This document shows, in pieces, positions 56,783 to 62,700 of a DNA stretch of 64,000 nt (the first letter of the stretch is position 1; the number at the start of each line of letters is the position of its first letter). The notes under the pieces were generated by a model. It saw only the letters and a list, made by a program, of their open reading frames with translations. It was not told where the DNA came from and did no database searches. Made by a program: the position numbers and the translations under genes. This DNA comes from Diadema setosum (taxonomy: Eukaryota > Echinodermata > Echinoidea > Diadematoida > Diadematidae): NCBI RefSeq assembly GCF_964275005.1, contig NC_092700.1, positions 17,455,649 to 17,519,648 on the forward strand. Direction: 5' to 3'.

Positions 56783-59700
56783 ACATGTGTGTCTGTCTGT
56801 CTGTCTGTCCGTCTTTTCTGTGTCTGTGTCTGTGTGTGTACGGGGAGAGAAACAGAGAGATAGTCATGCGGTAGATAAATGTAGATTGTATTTCAAGTTC
56901 AAGTTCAAGTTCATATTTATTTACAACAACCTGGCCACTTCCGCTCGTCTCCAAGCTTCTTAACCCTCTATGCGCCACGTTTGCTTCCTGTCCATGGGTA
57001 TGCCTGTGAAATTTGTCCATATTTGACTCACTGGCATAGAAAGAGTTAAGATGCCTTCACATCTCATTCGCTCGACACTTTGTGATTCCTATAACCCAAG
57101 GTTCACACAGACACATACACGTGTAAAGCACTTACCGATGACAATGATAGTTGTGCTACACTGGCCGACGTTGCCGACCGCGTCTACCGCTGTGTGAACG
57201 ACCAGGTACGTCCCCACCGGGAAATTCCCCTGATGTAGTGATGACGACACCGCCACCGGACCGTCAAGGTTGTCATAGGCTGTCACGCTCCACGTCACCA
57301 TGACAACAATTCTCCCCTCCACCAACTGCCGCAGTATGACGTCTGGACACGTGACCTCGGGAGGCGTAGCAGCTATAAGAACAAGATGGACATTTTCATA
57401 GTTATCTTCTCTTTATCATTTTTTTTCAATCAAACTTTTATATTTGTCATCATTGTTATCATCACACACCATGGTTACTATCATAATCATTATCATGATC
57501 ATCTCACGTACATCAGTAGCAGCACTTAAAGGAGGTGGGTGTGAGTAAACTCACCATAGACTGTGACGTAGAAAACACACGAGGATGGGTTGCCGGACGG
57601 ATCGTAGGCCGTCACTGTGACCGTATGAGTTCCCACCGTGAATACATTGGATACAGGGTCGGTGCTGATCTGGAAGATTGACCCCGAGTTGTCCGTGGCA
57701 ACGGGGTCACTCCAGGATACCGTGACGTCACTAGCGCCGGGGCTGAGTTCGCGTGTCCTGTTAGCTGGACAACTGACCACCGGCGGCTCCATATCTGTGA
57801 GAACAGGTGGAATTAAGTGAGTACTTTTCCGAGAATTAATTCATGTTAATTATCTTGGCAACAGTGGGACACTTATTTAAGTATTGTACAGAGCAGATTG
57901 TCTGAAAGGCTCGTAATGCAAACCTTGCAATGATAATGCTCCTCTATTAAGGTATGATGAAAATATATTGTTACATACCTGCCTACAATATTTACTGAAA
58001 TGCTATTTTGAAACATTTTCACATCGTGTAAGAGTCGTGTTAGTTTAGTTAGTTTATGTTATATTGTGTATACACTTTCTTACAATAAAAGTTGTATTCG
58101 CGAGGAACCGGGCATCTTTTTTTTTTTTCCAAATCCAAAACCATTTTGGGCCATTTTACCAAATTGTATTTTCTCATTAGTTCCATGGTTCAATTTCAAA
58201 TACACAGTCGGTTTTATCATGTCAACTGTACGGTAAATAGTTATCACGTCTGGTAAAAACATAAAATAGGGCTCAACACTAACTTTTTTTCTCTGGTGGC
58301 CAGTTGGGGCCACTAAGTCTTTAAATCTGGAACTTTGGAGCTCCAAAACAAACGGAAACATAGCAATCCATGTTGAATACTGAGTGCCCGATGGGCCTTA
58401 TTCGACATCAGGAGGCCCTACATAGATTTTTACTGGTCTCGGTCCACCGGTCCACAGGTAATGTCAAATCTTGCATGGTATGTAATGTCTCTGAAGATGA
58501 AAAAAAAAAAGATAACTGTGCTACACAGCAAATTTGTTCAAAAACAAAATGATTACCACACCTATGACAGCTACATCAAAGCTGCAAGTAATCTGGTTCC
58601 CGGACGAGTCCGTTGCCGTGGCGGTCACAGTCTGGTGGCTGATGGGGTAAGTTCCGGGTGAAAGGTCAGTAGTGACAGACACCTCGCCCGAATTGTCAGT
58701 GGCGGTCGGTTGGGACCAGGAAACATTCGCCGTCGACGCGCCGGTCGCGACAACAACGTTGATATCGTCTGGGCAGAATATCGTGGGTGCTTCGTTATCT
58801 GTAAAAGAGATATAACCATACATTGCTTCGTTAGTTGTAAAAGAGATATAATCATGACTTCGTTATCTGTAAAACAGATAATCATTTTGGCGTTTGAAAT
58901 AGCCGATTAGTATATCACCCACTCAGGACACAGCATTTTCCCATTTGCGACCGAGATTATAATTTCATACATTACACTCCTATGATCGATTTTATTTTTT
59001 TCCCCTCTATATATGGATTATAGTGGAGCAGCATACCAAACCTATTGTGCATTTTGTGATACAAGCACCAAATTTGGCACAAATGTACATTAACATATTG
59101 CTAACATTTTCAGATATTGGGCTACTTGGAATTCTCTCTTTATGCCCGCCATATTGGATTTCAAAATGGCCGCCATTTGAAATCTACATTTGCGATTATC
59201 TCTGGGTCTAATGCTGCTATTGACTCGATTCTGATGTCTAAATGTATATATATATATATTTTTTTTTTTTGGGGGGGGGGGTGGCAAGGAATCCAGTGGT
59301 AACAATCTGCATTGCGTATTTTCACCAATGGGCCGCCATATTGGATTTCAAAATGGCCGCCATTTGAAAACTACATTTGCGATTATCTCTGGGTCTAATT
59401 ATTGACTCGATTCTGGTTTCTAAATGTATGTTTTCGGGGTCAAGGAATCCAATGGTAACAATCTGCGTTGCGTATTTTCACCAATGGCCGCCATATTGGA
59501 TTTCAAAATGGCTGCTTTATATTACATGGCCGCTTCTCGATCTACATTTGTCGTTATCTTAGGATCTAATGCTGTAGAACACCTGAATCCTGGACAGACA
59601 CCACTGGTCACCTTTGATCAGCCACTGTTTGCTTTGGCCAAGCAGATACAGTGGAAGCGGCCGGAGAGTTATGAAGACGACATAGTAGTGATGTTTGGTG

Positions 59701-62700
59701 GTCTCCACATAGAGATGGCGGCACTGAAAACACTGGGGGACTGACTGCAAGGGAATGGTTTGGTGCAAGCACTTGTGCAAGCTGAGATTGCGACAGCAGG
59801 GACAGCAGACTCATTCCTGCGAGCATCTCATGTCTTGCGCACAAGAAGAGCACATCAAGTGACTGCAGCAGCACTGTAGGCCCTACATCCTGCAACACCA
59901 TGCCTACAACCACTACTGTCCGGGAGAAACCAGGGATGCAGAGGACCTTCCCGCGTTTGAAGACTGGTGTCGCCACAGATGAGACAACATCCCCCAGTTT
60001 CGCTACTGGGCAACTGTGCTGGAACTAGAACTGTTGGTTCTAGTGTATGTGCGTTCTCTCAGGCAGGAATCGTTGATGGTGTACCTCGATGCTCTGACAG
60101 AGCTGGGCCCCTGGTTCCACGCACTAGATCATACCCACTATGCTAGACGGATACCAGTGCGCCAAAAGGATATTCGACTTTCAGATGAGTGTCAGACATG
60201 TCGCTCGTGATCCGATATTGCCTCATCTGATCACGCCCCGACATGTCTGACACTGACCTGGTAGTCGACCAACACCAGTCGGATCCATTGGCCTGCGATT
60301 CGATACACTTCTCCAGTGGGTGGCCGGAAGCGATTAACTTTGCTTCCGATGAGTGACCGATGACAGAAAATCTCTGTGGACTAGGGGTATAACCTACATA
60401 ATATGCGACTATGATACATTGTACCATGCACTTAATTTCCAACTAAAATCACTCCTGAACAGACGTAATAAAGAATACATTGAATATTAATGGAGCCATC
60501 ACTAGTTTCCATGGAAACGAGATGTGCAACTTCCTACCCTGTTGATCACAATATCATTCAGGCTACTAGATGCAACGTTTTGTCTTCTCACACATCAAAC
60601 ATCCAACGACAGTTAAAATCATTTGCATGGATATAACAAATACGGTGCCTCAAAAGGTGAAGCAACAAAGAGCAAGAAATGAATTATATTTGTGATGATC
60701 TTGACTAAACAATTCCAATGATTCAAATTCCGATGAGTGACCGATGACAGAAAATCTTTGTGGACTAGGGGTATAACCTACATAATATGCGACTATGATA
60801 CATTGTACCATGCACTTAATTTCCAACTAAAATCACTCCTGAACAGACATAATAAAGAATACATTGAATATTAATGGAGCCATCACTAGTTTCATGGAAA
60901 CGAGATGTGCAACTTACTACCCTGTTGATCACAATATCATTCAGGCTACTAGATGCAACGTTTTGTCTTCTCACACATCAAACATCCAACGACAGTCAAA
61001 ATCATTTGCATGGATATAACAAATACGGTGCCTCAAAAGGTGAAGCAACAAAGAGCAAGAAATGAATTATATTTGTGATGATCTTGACTAAACAATTCCA
61101 GCACAAAGAAAAAAAAAAACTACTCCAGCAAGAGCCAATCAAATCGCACCCTGTATTGTGACGTCGAAGGAGCACGTCGCCATATTGCCCGACGGATCAA
61201 CGGCAGTGGAGGTGACCACTTGCTGACCAATGGGGAAGTCGCCCGGTGAGATGTCAGAGGTGACGGTGACTTGGCCAGAGTTGTCACTTGCTGTCGGCTC
61301 TGTCCACGACACACTGGCAGATGACTGACCTTCGCTGACCGTTACAACTACGTCATCGGGGCACGTAATGACTGGCGGTTCGGCATCTGAAAATAGGCAA
61401 ACCTAGTAAGGAATCTCTCACAGAATATACGGTTAGGCCGTATGACCTAAGTCACCATATCTAACTCGGAAGTATATATCGGGAGATACAGTAACACGTA
61501 TAATCTTGTACCTCTGATTTAAGTCAATTTCCGTGTGATGATTTTAAAGGGACTGTACAGTAGTGGTTGAGGTAGGGATTCATGTTTTGAACATTCCTAA
61601 GTGATATAATGAAAAGCCTCTTATGAAATATGAAAGAGCGTGTAATTTTAAGAAGGATTCAACATTTATTTGATGAAAATTGGTTTTCAAATGGCTGAGA
61701 TATTAAAAAAAAGTGTTAATAATAAAAGGCGACATGCCCCAACTTTATCAGTATCTCTTTGTTTCACCTTGTTTTTGGATATATCAGCCATTTCAAAAAC
61801 GATTTTCATCAAATAAACTTTTGATACCCCTTAGAACTGCATGCTCTTTCACATCTCATAGAGTGGTTTCTGAATATCTCACAAAACGTTAAAAGCTATA
61901 TCTTCACCTCAACCAGAACTGTACACACCCTTTAATCTATGATGAGGTTGACATAAGTGACATATTACGGTTTTATTCTCTCCCACAAAATTTAATTTTT
62001 GTGAACGGTACACATTCCCTTGACTTTTTACTGACATATGTTACAGCCGATTCCCCCGCCTCTGAAAAAGTAAGTGAAGCGTCGTTTTATTTTACTAAGA
62101 AGGTGACGATATATTGAATTGCATTTGTATTTTCTTTATATCGTTGTACATCCATAACATAATAAATTGTAGTAGTCTTCTAATCAAGCGATGGCAGCAC
62201 AGAATCTTTATCATTCAAAGCTTTTCAATGGATTGTCCTGTTTTTCTGAAACTTTGCTGATGTGTTAATTCTACTAATATTGCTGCATTCCCTCGATAAA
62301 CATATACTTTGGGTTCCGTTCCATCTCTCATTTCAAGTCACCTTAGTGAAGCAATGAGAGGCCGTCACAAGTATTAGAAAGAAATGGGTTCGTCCCACGG
62401 GACCGACACCCACGAGTCATACGACATGAAATAAAGGTCCATGAGTCATACAACCCACGAGTTTGACACTAGGCAAATAAGGCCCATGAGTTCGACATAC
62501 ATTGTGGGGCTTAATGTGTCGGTCTCTTGGGTCTTGTTTGCTTATTTCGAACTCGAGTGCCTTTTTTTGCCCAGTGTCGGACTCATGATCTGTACGACTC
62601 GTGGGCTGTATATCTCGTTGGCTGTATGATTAATGGGCTGTACGATTCGTGGGTGTCGAACTCGTGATGTGCACTGGAAATGATACCACCAATACAGCGA

